Positions 51,801 to 64,000 of a stretch of DNA of 64,000 nt are shown one piece after another. The translations under genes were made by a program, and so were the position numbers. The stretch lies in contig NZ_CP117452.1 of assembly GCF_030687895.1 (NCBI RefSeq), positions 5,261,001 to 5,325,000 of the forward strand, read 5' to 3'. Position 1 is the first letter of the stretch. Each line of letters starts with the position of its first letter. The stretch comes from Pseudomonas sp. FP198. Its GTDB lineage: Bacteria; Pseudomonadota; Gammaproteobacteria; Pseudomonadales; Pseudomonadaceae. The notes beneath the pieces are model-generated. The model was not told the origin of the DNA and ran no database searches. It worked only from the letters and a program-made list of their open reading frames with translations.

Positions 51801-52760
51801 CCGACCCTGATCGAGCTGGAAAGCTTCGACGAGCTGCAACGCGAGATCTTCGGCCCGGTGCTGCACGTGGTGCGCTACAAGCGCAAGGAGCTGGACCAGT
51901 TGATCGGTCAGATCAACGCTTCCGGCTACGGCCTTACCCTGGGCGTGCACACGCGCATCGACGAAACCATCGCCAAGGTGATCGACAACGTCCATGCCGG
52001 TAACGTCTATGTAAACCGCAACATCGTCGGTGCCGTGGTCGGCGTGCAGCCGTTCGGCGGCGAAGGCCTGTCGGGCACCGGTCCGAAAGCCGGCGGCCCG
52101 CTGTACCTGTACCGCTTGTTGTCGACTCGTCCTACCGATGCGATCCAGCAGTCCTTTGTACGGGGCGATGCCCTGTCGGCACCGGACCTGCGCTTGCGCG
52201 ACGCCATGAGCAAACCGCTGACCGCCCTGCAAGCCTGGGCCGACAGCCACAAGCTCGCCGAACTGAGCGCCCTGTGCGTGCAGTTCGCGGCCCAGTCGCA
52301 AAGCGGCATCACCCGCCAGCTGACCGGCCCGACCGGCGAACGCAACAGCTACGCCATCCTGCCCCGCGAGCACGTGTTGTGCCTGGCGGACGTGGAAGGC
52401 GACCTGCTGACGCAGCTGGCGGCCGTATTGGCCGTAGGCGGCTCGGCCGTGTGGTCGGAAACCGACACCAGCAAGGCGTTGTTCGCACGCTTGCCGAAGG
52501 ACATTCAGGCGCGTATCCAGCGGGTTGCCGATTGGACCAAGGACGACGTGTTGTTCGACGCAGTCCTGCACCACGGCGACTCGGACCAGTTGCGCGGCGT
52601 ATGCCAGCAAGTGGCCAAGCGCGCCGGGGCGATCGTCGGCGTGCATGGCTTGTCCCAGGGCGAAACCAATATCGCCCTGGAACGCCTGGTGATCGAACGC
52701 GCGCTGAGCGTCAACACCGCCGCGGCGGGTGGTAACGCCAGCCTGATGACGATCGGTTAA
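48807..52760 (+). CDS. putA: Trifunctional proline utilisation protein PutA
   Basis: PutA oxidises proline to glutamate in two steps and represses the put genes when proline is absent. It has 1317 residues. The ribbon-helix-helix DNA-binding domain covers about 1-47 (TTLGVKLDDPTRERLKAAAT, PHWLIKQAIFNYLEKLE). The FAD-dependent proline dehydrogenase barrel is about 260-560 (RLVKGAYWDSEIKRAQ, FATHNAHTLSAI). The P5C/aldehyde dehydrogenase spans about 640-1130 with ISPWNFPLAIF, AETGGQNAMIVDSS and catalytic C915 in SAGQRCSALRVLC, and a C-terminal domain completes it. The RHH domain shows that this is the autoregulatory type, matching the operators upstream. Confidence 0.98.
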   Translation: MATTTLGVKLDDPTRERLKAAATSIDRTPHWLIKQAIFNYLEKLEGGATLTELNGSTRADSDDAGEVQPDHAHQCFLEFAESILPQSVLRASITAAYRRPEPEVVPMLIEQARLPAEMAEATNKLAASIAEKLRNQKSAGGRAGIVQGLLQEFSLSSQEGVALMCLAEALLRIPDKGTRDALIRDKISTGNWQPHLGNSPSLFVNAATWGLLLTGKLVATHNEAGLTSSLSRIIGKSGEPMIRKGVDMAMRLMGEQFVTGETIAEALANASKFEAKGFRYSYDMLGEAALTEHDAQKYLASYEQAIHSIGKASHGRGIYEGPGISIKLSALHPRYSRAQYERVMDELYPRLLSLTLLAKQYDIGLNIDAEEADRLELSLDLLERLCFEPKLTGWNGIGFVIQAYQKRCPYVIDYVIDLARRSRHRLMIRLVKGAYWDSEIKRAQVEGLEGYPVYTRKVYTDVSYIACARKLLSVPEVIYPQFATHNAHTLSAIYHIAGQNYYPGQYEFQCLHGMGEPLYEQVVGKVSEGKLNRPCRVYAPVGTHETLLAYLVRRLLENGANTSFVNRIADQSISIQELVADPVASIEQMATREGGFGLPHPRIPLPRDLYGSERANSSGIDLANEHRLASLSCALLATAHNDWKAAPMLGCAASEETPAPVLNPADHRDVVGHVQEATVADVDNAIQCALNAAPIWQATPPAERAAILERAADLMEGEIQPLMGLLAREAGKTFANAIAEVREAVDFLRYYAVQARNDFTNDAHRPLGPVVCISPWNFPLAIFSGQVAAALAAGNPVLAKPAEQTPLVAAQAVRLMLEAGIPEGVLQLLPGRGETVGARLVGDDRVKGVMFTGSTEVARLLQRNIAGRLDNQGRPIPLIAETGGQNAMIVDSSALTEQVVIDVVSSAFDSAGQRCSALRVLCLQEDSADRVIEMLKGAMAESRLGNPERLSVDIGPVIDAEAKAGIEKHIQAMRDKGRTVYQMAIADSDECKRGTFVVPTLIELESFDELQREIFGPVLHVVRYKRKELDQLIGQINASGYGLTLGVHTRIDETIAKVIDNVHAGNVYVNRNIVGAVVGVQPFGGEGLSGTGPKAGGPLYLYRLLSTRPTDAIQQSFVRGDALSAPDLRLRDAMSKPLTALQAWADSHKLAELSALCVQFAAQSQSGITRQLTGPTGERNSYAILPREHVLCLADVEGDLLTQLAAVLAVGGSAVWSETDTSKALFARLPKDIQARIQRVADWTKDDVLFDAVLHHGDSDQLRGVCQQVAKRAGAIVGVHGLSQGETNIALERLVIERALSVNTAAAGGNASLMTIG

Positions 52761-52769
52761 GCGACGTTC

Positions 52770-52796
52770 GCTGAGCATCGGCAATAGATGCTCAGC
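52770..52796 (+). terminator. Hairpin downstream of putA
   Basis: GCTGAGCATC and GATGCTCAGC form a perfect ten-base-pair stem with a seven-base loop, ten bases after the putA stop. No T-tract follows, so it may be a 3'-end stabilising hairpin rather than a full intrinsic terminator. Confidence 0.5.
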
Positions 52797-52807
52797 CCAC
52801 CGAACCT

Positions 52808-52895
52808 GTGGGAGCGAGCTTGCTCGCGATAGCGACCTGACAGCCAACATCTTTGTTGTATGTGAGATAGCTATCGCGAGCAAGCTCGCTCCCAC
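52808..52895. repeat. Inverted REP pair (GTGGGAGCGAGC type)
   Basis: GTGGGAGCGAGCTTGCTCGC and its reverse complement face each other, and the inner arms GCGATAGC/GCTATCGC extend the pairing. It lies between putA and the acyl-CoA dehydrogenase. Confidence 0.88.
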
Positions 52896-53014
52896 ATTTT
52901 ATCCGCGTCAGATCACCCCCTGCGTTCTGCCACTCCATCACCCAAATCAATCTTGCTGTTCACCCTCCCGCCTCACACCTAGACTCGGCCCATTCCAAGA
53001 AAAGGTAGGCCGCC

Positions 53015-54817
53015 ATGTCCGAGACGCTGCTCAGTTCCCGCAATCTGGCTTTCGAGCTGTATGAAGTCCTTGATGCCGAAGGCCTGACCCAGCGCGAACG
53101 GTTCGCCGAGCACAATCGTGAAACCTTCGACGCGGCCATCGGTACGGCCCGCAGCATCGCCGAAAAATATTTCGCGCCGCACAACCGCAAGAACGACGAA
53201 AACGAACCGCGCTATGAAGATGGCCAGGCCATCCTGATCCCGGAAGTGAAACCGGCGGTGGATGCGTTTCTGGAGGCGGGCTTTCTCAACGCCGCCCGCA
53301 GCTTCGACGCCGGCGGCATGCAACTGCCTACGCTGCTGTCCCAGGCGTGCTTCGCGCACTTCCAGTCGGCCAACGCCGCTTCGACTTCCTACCCGTTCCT
53401 GACCATGGGCGCGGCGAACCTGATCGAGAGCTTCGGCAGCGATGAGCAGAAGCAGCGCTTCCTGCAACCGATGATCGACGGCCGTTTCTTCGGCACCATG
53501 GCCCTGACCGAACCTCACGCGGGTTCTTCGCTGGCGGATATTCGTACGCGCGCGGAACCGGCGTCTGACGGCACTTATCGACTCAAGGGCAACAAGATCT
53601 TCATTTCCGGTGGCGACCATCCGCTGTCGGAAAACATCGTGCACATGGTTCTGGCCAAACTGCCGGACGCGCCGCCGGGCGTGAAGGGCATTTCGCTGTT
53701 TATCGTGCCCAAGTTCCTGGTCAACGAAGATGGCAGCCTGGGCAAGCACAACGACGTGCTGCTGGCCGGACTGTTCCACAAGATGGGCTGGCGCGGGACT
53801 ACGTCCACGGCGCTGAACTTCGGTGATAACGGTGAGTGTGTCGGTTACCTCGTCGGCAAACCGCACCACGGTCTGAGCTACATGTTCCAGATGATGAACG
53901 AGGCGCGGATCGGCGTCGGCATGGGCGCCGTCATGCTGGGCTACGCCGGTTACCTGTATTCCCTTGAATACGCCCGCGAGCGCCCGCAGGGACGAGTGCC
54001 CGACAGCAAGGATCCAGGCACCGCGCCGGTGCCGATCATCCAGCACGCCGACGTCCGCCGCATGCTGTTGACCCAGAAAGCCTACGTGGAAGGTTCGTTC
54101 GACCTGGGCTTGTACGCGGCGCGGCTGTTCGACGACACCACTACGCTTGAGAGCGAGGCCGAGCGCCGCCGCGCCCATGAGTTGCTGGACCTGCTGACGC
54201 CCATCGTCAAGTCGTGGCCATCGGAGTTCTGTCTGAAGGCCAACGAACTGGCGATCCAGATTCTCGGCGGCCATGGCTACACCCGCGAATATCCGGTGGA
54301 GCAGTATTACCGCGACAACCGCCTGAACCCGATCCATGAAGGCACCCATGGCATCCAGTCGCTGGATCTGCTCGGACGCAAACTGGCGCAGAACGGCGGG
54401 GCCGGTCTCAAGCAACTGATCCGCCTGGTGGCCGATACCGGCGAACGCGCCCAGGCATACGATTCGTTGACGCCCCTGCGCCAGCCGCTGGAAGCCCTGG
54501 TGGCGCGCCTGCAATCGGTCACCCTCGGGCTGCTGACGGACCTCGCCCAGGGCAAGGTCAACAGCAGCCTGGCCAATTCGGCGCTGTACCTGAAGGTGTT
54601 TGGTCATATGGTGATTGGCTGGCGCTGGCTGGAACAGGCGATTCGCGCCGAGGAAGGGCTGGCCAGGGGCAATGCGGCGGATGTGGATTTCTACAGGGGC
54701 AAGCTGCAAGCGGCGCGCTACTTCCTGACCTGGGAGGTTCCAGGCTGCCAGCATGAGCTGGCGATTCTCGAGGCACGGGATGATACGTGCCTGGGGATGC
54801 GGGATGAGTGGTTTTGA
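53015..54817 (+). CDS. Acyl-CoA dehydrogenase
   Basis: A 600-residue FAD-dependent acyl-CoA dehydrogenase of the long type with an extra C-terminal helical domain (DmdC/FadE5-like architecture). FAD and substrate motifs are clear: GTMALTEPHAGSSLADIRTRA (about 165-185), KIFISGGDHPLSENIVHMVL (about 194-213), and EARIGVGMGAVMLGYAGYLY (about 297-316). ILGGHGYTREYPVEQYYRDNRLNPIHEGTHGIQ near 415-447 contains the YRD..I.EGT block that bears the catalytic glutamate. The substrate chain length is not predictable. In PAO1 the equivalent (PA5020) lies next to the msrA/rlmJ genes. Confidence 0.92.
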   Translation: MSETLLSSRNLAFELYEVLDAEGLTQRERFAEHNRETFDAAIGTARSIAEKYFAPHNRKNDENEPRYEDGQAILIPEVKPAVDAFLEAGFLNAARSFDAGGMQLPTLLSQACFAHFQSANAASTSYPFLTMGAANLIESFGSDEQKQRFLQPMIDGRFFGTMALTEPHAGSSLADIRTRAEPASDGTYRLKGNKIFISGGDHPLSENIVHMVLAKLPDAPPGVKGISLFIVPKFLVNEDGSLGKHNDVLLAGLFHKMGWRGTTSTALNFGDNGECVGYLVGKPHHGLSYMFQMMNEARIGVGMGAVMLGYAGYLYSLEYARERPQGRVPDSKDPGTAPVPIIQHADVRRMLLTQKAYVEGSFDLGLYAARLFDDTTTLESEAERRRAHELLDLLTPIVKSWPSEFCLKANELAIQILGGHGYTREYPVEQYYRDNRLNPIHEGTHGIQSLDLLGRKLAQNGGAGLKQLIRLVADTGERAQAYDSLTPLRQPLEALVARLQSVTLGLLTDLAQGKVNSSLANSALYLKVFGHMVIGWRWLEQAIRAEEGLARGNAADVDFYRGKLQAARYFLTWEVPGCQHELAILEARDDTCLGMRDEWF

Positions 54818-54848
54818 GCCGGAGCTTGCGGCGCGGCTGAAATCCATT

Positions 54849-54869
54849 CGCGAGCAGGCTCGCTCCTAC
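54849..54869 (-). repeat. Single REP element (GTGGGAGCGAGC type, one mismatch)
   Basis: CGCGAGCAGGCTCGCTCCTAC, a solitary copy in reverse orientation shortly after the acyl-CoA dehydrogenase. Confidence 0.75.
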
Positions 54870-54918
54870 AGGGGGTCTCAAATGGGAACACAACATCTGC
54901 GTTCATCATAGATCTACT

Positions 54919-55005
54919 GTGGGAGCGAGCCTGCTCGCGAAAGCGGTCTGTCAGTTAAAGCTGAATTGCCTGATCCGACGCTTTCGCGAGCAGGCTCGCT
55001 CCCAC
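54919..55005. repeat. Inverted REP pair (GTGGGAGCGAGC type)
   Basis: GTGGGAGCGAGCCTGCTCGC and its mirrored copy with extended arms GCGAAAGCG/CGCTTTCGC. It separates the convergent acyl-CoA dehydrogenase and zapA genes. Confidence 0.9.
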
Positions 55006-55042
55006 AATCCGGACCACCTTCTGTATCAGGTATTCATAGGCT

Positions 55043-55345
55043 TCAAGCCTGCTGGATCGTCTTGGCGATAACCTCGACCGTGGCGCTAACCTGCTCCTCG
55101 TAGCGGTCGAGCTCCGCGCGATGCTGCTTTTGCATTTCGATCTGTTGCGAACACAGATTCATGGCCGCCAGCACCAGCAGGCGGTCGCCGATCAACGTCG
55201 GGAATTTACGCTTGGTATCGGCCAGGGCCGCCTTGAGCATCGAAGCGGCGTCCAGCAGCGCCTGCTCCTGTCCGGCCGGCGCCTTGATCGAGTATTCCTC
55301 TCCGAGAATCGAGACGACCGTCACCCCATCGGCACCCTGCTTCAT
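55043..55345 (-). CDS. zapA: Cell division protein ZapA
   Basis: ZapA is a small cytoplasmic protein that bundles FtsZ filaments at the division site. The 100-residue product has the two-part layout: a globular head (VTVVSILGEEYSIKAPAGQE, about 8-27) with ALLDAASMLKAALADTK, followed by VLAAMNLCSQQIEMQKQHRA and a C-terminal coiled coil. The start overlaps the stop of the upstream coiled-coil gene (ATGA). In P. aeruginosa zapA is followed by 6S RNA and a 5-formyltetrahydrofolate cyclo-ligase gene; here only REP elements follow. Confidence 0.93.
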   Translation of the reverse strand: MKQGADGVTVVSILGEEYSIKAPAGQEQALLDAASMLKAALADTKRKFPTLIGDRLLVLAAMNLCSQQIEMQKQHRAELDRYEEQVSATVEVIAKTIQQA

Positions 55346-55572
55346 GCGCCGACCGTTGCGGTGCTGGCGCGCTCGATCAGGGCCTGGATCCGTGCGGCGG
55401 TGGTGCCGTGCAATTCTTCCTGTTCCATCAGGTTCAGCTGCAGGCTTTCGTTTTCATCCTTGGCCTTGGCCAGTTCGGCGCTCAGGCTTTCATTCAGGCC
55501 GGTCAGGTGGCGGTTCTGTTGCACCAGGTCGTTGACCAGTTGCTCCAGCTGGCTGAGGGATGTTTCCAACAT
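55342..55572 (-). CDS. Small coiled-coil protein of the TIGR02449/ZapB-like type
   Basis: A 76-residue, almost entirely helical protein with heptad-like spacing (SQLEQLVNDLVQQNRHLTG, then LNESLSAELAKAKDENESL), as in the small coiled-coil proteins always found just before zapA in pseudomonads. It is probably a division-associated partner of ZapA, in analogy to ZapB, but this is inference. The start is the ATG at 55572 (GGA seven bases upstream); a TTG seven codons earlier has no ribosome-binding site. Confidence 0.82.
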   Translation of the reverse strand: MLETSLSQLEQLVNDLVQQNRHLTGLNESLSAELAKAKDENESLQLNLMEQEELHGTTAARIQALIERASTATVGA

Positions 55573-55829
55573 ATTGAATTCCAGGCTTTTCAAGGGGGCG
55601 CGTACGATAAAGAAAAGTCACCGTCGGCGCCACGACTCAGAAGGCAGCGGTATTCCGCTCGCGAGCTGTAAAGACTGTGATGGCGAAATCTGGTTCCGAC
55701 CCTTCGTCGCGCCAACCCCGATGGCGTGCGACAAAAGCACGCAGCGCCCTCAAGACTTCAGTCGCCAGACCGATAAGTCAGGAAACCAGTCACAGCCCCG
55801 CACGGACGCGCTTTTTCACGGTAACTTCC

Positions 55830-57456
55830 ATGTCCCTACGTAATATGAACATCGCGCCGCGGGCGTTCCTGGGGTTTGCCCTGATCGGCGCCCTGATGCT
55901 GGCCCTGGGTGTATTTGCCCTGAGCCAGATGAGCAAGATCCGCGCTTCGGGCGAAACCATCGTCCAGAACAGCGTCCCGAGCATCAAGGCCCTGGATGAG
56001 TTCACCCAGCTCACCCTGCGCCTTCGCGTCTTGTCCTATCGCCTGCTGACCAACCGGGAACCGGACGTCCAGCAGAAAACCTATGAGCTGTTCGAGCAAC
56101 GCAACCAGCAGATCCGCGAGGCGCAGACCGAGTACGAAAAACTCATCAGCGCCCCGGACGAACGCGCCGCTTATGAGCAATACGTACAGTTGCTGAATCA
56201 GTACCGTCAGCTCGAAGAGCGGATGAAAACCCTGTCGCGCAACAACCAGCTCGATCAATTGCAAGCGCTGCTCAACACTGAATTGCTGAGCAACTCCGAC
56301 GCGATCAACGCGGCGGTCACCCGCTTGATGGAAATCAACAATCGCCAGGCCGAAATGCTCAACCAGGGTGCCGCCCAACAGTACTCGACGGCTTTCACCT
56401 GGGTCGTCACCTTGCTGATCGTCGCCACCGGCCTGACCCTGCTGTTCGCCTGGCTGCTGACCAACAGCATCACCAGGCCGATCGCCAACGCCCTGGATGC
56501 TGCCGAAGAAATCGCCAAGGGCAACCTGACCCGGCCGATCGTAGTTGATGGCAGCGACGAAGCCGGCCGCCTGTTGCGGGCAATGGCGACCATGCAGGAG
56601 AAATTGCGCGACACTCTGCAGCGGATCTCCGGCTCGGCCACCCAACTGGCCTCCGCCGCCGAAGAGCTCAACAGCGTCACCGACGAAAGTGCCCGGGGGC
56701 CTGACCCAGCAGAACAACGAAATCGAGCAGGCCGCCACAGCGGTCAACGAAATGACCAGCGCCGTGGAAGAAGTCGCCCGCAACGCCGTGAGCACTTCCG
56801 AAGCGTCGAAGAACGCCACCACTTCGGCGGGTGACGGTCGTGACCTGGTGCAGGAAACCGTCAGCGCCATCGAACGCATGAGCGCCGACGTACAGAGCAC
56901 CGCCACGCTGATCGGCAACCTGGCCGATGAGTCCCGCGATATCGGCAAAGTGCTCGATGTGATCCGTGGCTTGGCCGACCAGACCAACCTGCTGGCACTG
57001 AACGCCGCGATTGAAGCGGCCCGCGCCGGTGAAGCCGGTCGTGGTTTTGCGGTGGTAGCCGATGAAGTACGCGCCCTCGCCCATCGCACCCAGCAGTCGA
57101 CCAGCGAGATCGAGCGCATGATCGGCAGCATCCAGAGCGGCACCGAACAGGCCGTGGATTCGATGCGCAACAGCACCGAACGCGCCGAGTCGACATTGAA
57201 CATCGCCCGCGGCGCCGGGATGTCCCTGGACACCATCAACACCGCCATCGTCGAGATCAACGAACGCAACCTGGTGATCGCCAGTGCCGCCGAGGAACAG
57301 GCCCAAGTGGCCCGTGAAGTCGACCGCAACCTGGTGAACATCCGCGACCTGTCGGTGCAGTCGGCCACCGGCGCCAACCAGACCACCGCCGCCAGCGCCG
57401 AACTGTCGCGCCTGGCCGTGGACCTGAACAGCATGGTCGGGCGGTTCAGCCTCTGA
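55830..57456 (+). pseudogene. Methyl-accepting chemotaxis protein, interrupted by a one-base frameshift
   Basis: A membrane chemoreceptor of about 541 residues if restored. It has a first TM helix (about 10-32), a periplasmic four-helix-bundle ligand domain (about 35-190), a second TM (about 193-215), a HAMP domain (NSITRPIANALDAAEEIAKG), and a signalling domain with the hairpin [37 protein letters not shown]. The frame breaks at five consecutive G residues (56695-56699). Upstream reads [11 protein letters not shown], and the next frame continues [19 protein letters not shown] to the stop at 57456. Deleting one G gives an intact protein. As written, the product lacks the CheA/CheW-contacting tip. 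The ligand is unknown. The start is the ATG at 55830. Confidence 0.88.
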
Positions 57457-57460
57457 CCGC

Positions 57461-57497
57461 CGTGGGTCGCTCACAAGCTGTGAGCGACCCACGCTTT
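57461..57497 (+). terminator. Intrinsic terminator after the chemoreceptor gene
   Basis: GTGGGTCGCTCAC-AAGCT-GTGAGCGACCCAC, a perfect 13-base-pair stem followed by GCTTTTG, five bases after the stop. Confidence 0.9.
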
Positions 57498-57498
57498 T

Positions 57499-57595
57499 GT
57501 GGCGAGGGAGCTTGCTCCCGCTGGGCTGCGCAGCGGCCCTGTCTTTAAAAGCGACGACTGCTTCGCAGCCGAGCGGGAGCAAGCTCCCTCGCCAC
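57499..57595. repeat. Inverted pair of REP elements (GTGGCGAGGGAGC type)
   Basis: GTGGCGAGGGAGCTTGCTCC and its mirrored copy ending GCTCCCTCGCCAC at 57595, immediately after the terminator. Confidence 0.9.
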
Positions 57596-57738
57596 GGTGT
57601 TTCCCTCTCTGGATCCGGTGCACATACGCCGATCCCAACCTTTTTTGACAGCATCACATTTCAACAGGTTAGAATCGCTGGCACGCAGACTGCATGGTCA
57701 GTTTGCGCCTGCCCCCTCAAGATTCCGGAGTACTGCCT

Positions 57739-59481
57739 TTGACTGCGACGACCATCAACAGCCTGTTCTTGATCGGCGCGTTGCTGGTGAGTGCGAGCAT
57801 CCTGGTCAGTTCTCTTTCGTCGCGCCTGGGCATCCCGATCCTGGTGATCATCCTCGCCGTGGGCATGGTCGCCGGCGTGGACGGTGCCGGTATTCTTTTT
57901 GACAACTACGCCACGGCCTACCTGGTCGGCAACCTCGCTCTGGCGGTGATCCTGCTCGATGGCGGCCTGCGCACGCGGGTCTCAAGCTTTCGCGTGGCAT
58001 TGTGGCCGGCGTTGTCGCTGGCCACCGTCGGCGTGCTGATCACCACCGGGCTGACCGGCCTGGCGGCGGCGTGGCTATTCGACCTGAACCTGATCCAGGG
58101 CCTGCTGATCGGGGCGATCGTCGGCTCCACCGACGCTGCGGCGGTGTTTTCGCTGTTGGGTGGCAAAGGCCTCAACGAACGGGTCAGCGCCACCCTGGAA
58201 ATCGAGTCCGGCAGCAACGACCCGATGGCGGTGTTCCTCACCGTTACCCTGATCGGCATGCTCGCCAGCGGTGAAACCGGCCTGCAGTGGAGCCTGTTGG
58301 GGCATCTGGTGCGCGAGTTCGGTATCGGCGCCGTGATCGGCCTGGGTGGCGGCTGGCTGATGCTGCAACTGGTCAACCGCATCAACCTTGCCAACGGCCT
58401 CTACCCGATCCTGGTGATCAGCGGCGGCCTGGCCGTGTTTGCCCTGACCAACGCCCTGCACGGCAGCGGCTTCCTGGCCGTGTACCTGTGCGGCCTGGTG
58501 ATCGGCAACCGCCCGATACGCAGTCGCCACGGCATCCTCCATATGCTCGATGGCATGGCCTGGCTGGCGCAGATCGGCATGTTCCTGGTGTTGGGCCTGC
58601 TGGTCACGCCCCATGACCTGCTGCCGATCGCCCTGCCCGCCCTGGGCCTGGCCCTGTGGATGATCCTCTTCGCGCGCCCGCTGTCGGTCATGGTCGGGCT
58701 GTTGCCGTTCAAGGCTTTCCACGGTCGCGAGAAGGTGTTCATTTCCTGGGTCGGCCTGCGCGGCGCGGTACCGATCATCCTCGCGGTGTTCCCGCTGATG
58801 GCCGGTTTGCCTCACGCGCAGCTCTATTTCAACCTGGCGTTCTTTATCGTGCTGGTGTCGCTGCTGGTGCAGGGCACAAGCCTGCCGTGGGTCGCCAAGC
58901 TTCTGCACGTGACCGTCCCGCCGGAGCCTTTGCCGATTTCCCGCGCAGCGCTGGAGGTTCACGTCACCAGCGAGTGGGAGCTGTTCATCTATCGCCTCGG
59001 TGCGGAAAAGTGGTGCATCGGTTCGCCGCTTCGGGATCTGAAAATGCCTGACGGAACCCGTATTGCGGCCCTGTTCCGTGGCCAGCAACTGCTCCATCCG
59101 TCGGGTAGTACGGTCCTGGAAGTCGGTGATCTGCTGTGTGTAATCGGCCATGAACACGACTTGCCGGCCCTGGGAAAACTGTTCAGCCAAGCACCGCAAC
59201 GGGGCCTCGATCTACGCTTTTTCGGCGACTTCGTACTCGAAGGAGACGCCCAGCTGGCCGCGGTCGCGGCGCTGTACGGGCTGCAACTCGACGGCATCGA
59301 TCCGGACATGTCCCTGGGCCGCTTCATCGCCCAGAAAGTCGGGGGGGCTCCGGTGGTCGGCGACCAGGTGGAGTGGAACAGTACCCTGTGGACCGTCGCG
59401 GCCATGGACGGGAACAAGATCGGCAAAGTGGGCGTCAGATTCCCCGAAGGAAGTCGCCCGGGCCCCGGCTTGTTCCTCTAA
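57739..59481 (+). CDS. nhaP2: K+/H+ antiporter NhaP2 (CvrA) family
   Basis: A CPA1-type cation/proton antiporter of 580 residues, very close in layout to E. coli NhaP2 (CvrA, 578 residues), which exports K+ or Na+ at high osmolarity or alkaline pH. About 12 TM segments lie in the first 400 residues with [59 protein letters not shown] and [21 protein letters not shown] cytoplasmic TrkA-C and CorC_HlyC-type tail follows ([34 protein letters not shown]). The start is taken as TTG at 57739 (GGAG upstream), which aligns [18 protein letters not shown] with the E. coli N-terminus; a 15-codon longer ATG is less likely. Confidence 0.94.
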   Translation: MTATTINSLFLIGALLVSASILVSSLSSRLGIPILVIILAVGMVAGVDGAGILFDNYATAYLVGNLALAVILLDGGLRTRVSSFRVALWPALSLATVGVLITTGLTGLAAAWLFDLNLIQGLLIGAIVGSTDAAAVFSLLGGKGLNERVSATLEIESGSNDPMAVFLTVTLIGMLASGETGLQWSLLGHLVREFGIGAVIGLGGGWLMLQLVNRINLANGLYPILVISGGLAVFALTNALHGSGFLAVYLCGLVIGNRPIRSRHGILHMLDGMAWLAQIGMFLVLGLLVTPHDLLPIALPALGLALWMILFARPLSVMVGLLPFKAFHGREKVFISWVGLRGAVPIILAVFPLMAGLPHAQLYFNLAFFIVLVSLLVQGTSLPWVAKLLHVTVPPEPLPISRAALEVHVTSEWELFIYRLGAEKWCIGSPLRDLKMPDGTRIAALFRGQQLLHPSGSTVLEVGDLLCVIGHEHDLPALGKLFSQAPQRGLDLRFFGDFVLEGDAQLAAVAALYGLQLDGIDPDMSLGRFIAQKVGGAPVVGDQVEWNSTLWTVAAMDGNKIGKVGVRFPEGSRPGPGLFL

Positions 59482-59515
59482 ACTGCTCCCACTCTCACTT
59501 GCTTGACCGGTCTCT

Positions 59516-64000
<4,485 letters not shown>

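Noticed and set aside
54818..55042. 6S RNA expected next to zapA
   Set aside because: The interval is taken up by REP elements and shows no 6S-like long hairpin with a central bubble.

Overview
The window is a stretch of chromosome from a member of the Pseudomonas fluorescens complex. Support for this comes from the high-GC coding bias, the gene order (which follows the P. aeruginosa PAO1 stretches PA4973-PA5023 closely, as far as I remember that map), and many short palindromic REP elements of types typical of fluorescent pseudomonads. There are no rRNA or tRNA genes, no insertion sequences, no prophage and no CRISPR array. Both ends cut a gene: thiC on the left and selO on the right.

Layout. 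(1) 1-9100: partial thiC with a TPP riboswitch, a TolC-type outer membrane channel, Kdo transferase waaA, a divergent LysR/small-multidrug-resistance pair, and a three-gene operon (FAD oxidoreductase, aldo/keto reductase, a protein with a Nudix-like signature). (2) 9100-29240: a lipopolysaccharide region. It contains hldE, a PIG-L deacetylase (dnpA-like), mig-14, msbA, an O-antigen ligase, a frameshifted KpsS-like gene, a kinase-fold protein, two glycosyltransferases, a carbamoyltransferase and the operon waaF-waaC-waaG-waaP followed by three further kinase-fold genes. Heptose synthesis (HldE), heptose addition (WaaC, WaaF), core extension (WaaG and the glycosyltransferases), phosphorylation and carbamoylation, flipping (MsbA) and O-antigen ligation (WaaL) are thus together. 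(3) 29240-30000: a five-unit tandem REP array with an exact 136-bp period. (4) 30000-37720: glnE, then aceE-aceF, preceded by a pair of GntR/FadR-type operators and followed by two terminators. (5) 38000-46600: a PhoD-like phosphatase, a DipA-like c-di-GMP phosphodiesterase, msrA, a repeat-rich gap, rlmJ and an orphan vgrG. (6) 46780-52800: divergent putP and putA around a cluster of GTTGCA-type PutA sites. (7) 53000-64000: an acyl-CoA dehydrogenase, a zapB-like/zapA pair, a frameshifted chemoreceptor gene, a NhaP2-type antiporter, an MscK-type mechanosensitive channel and partial selO.

Most genes are housekeeping or envelope genes with clear family assignment. The parts that deserve a second look are the intergenic DNA (tandem REP array, aceE operators, PutA site array, a mosaic element with a GATCAA microsatellite), two single-base frameshifts, the set of six kinase domains in the core-LPS region (two with altered catalytic loops), a divergent Nudix-like protein, and an orphan VgrG with a five-cysteine tail. 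Function assignments come from reading the sequence and recalling families. No database search was run.
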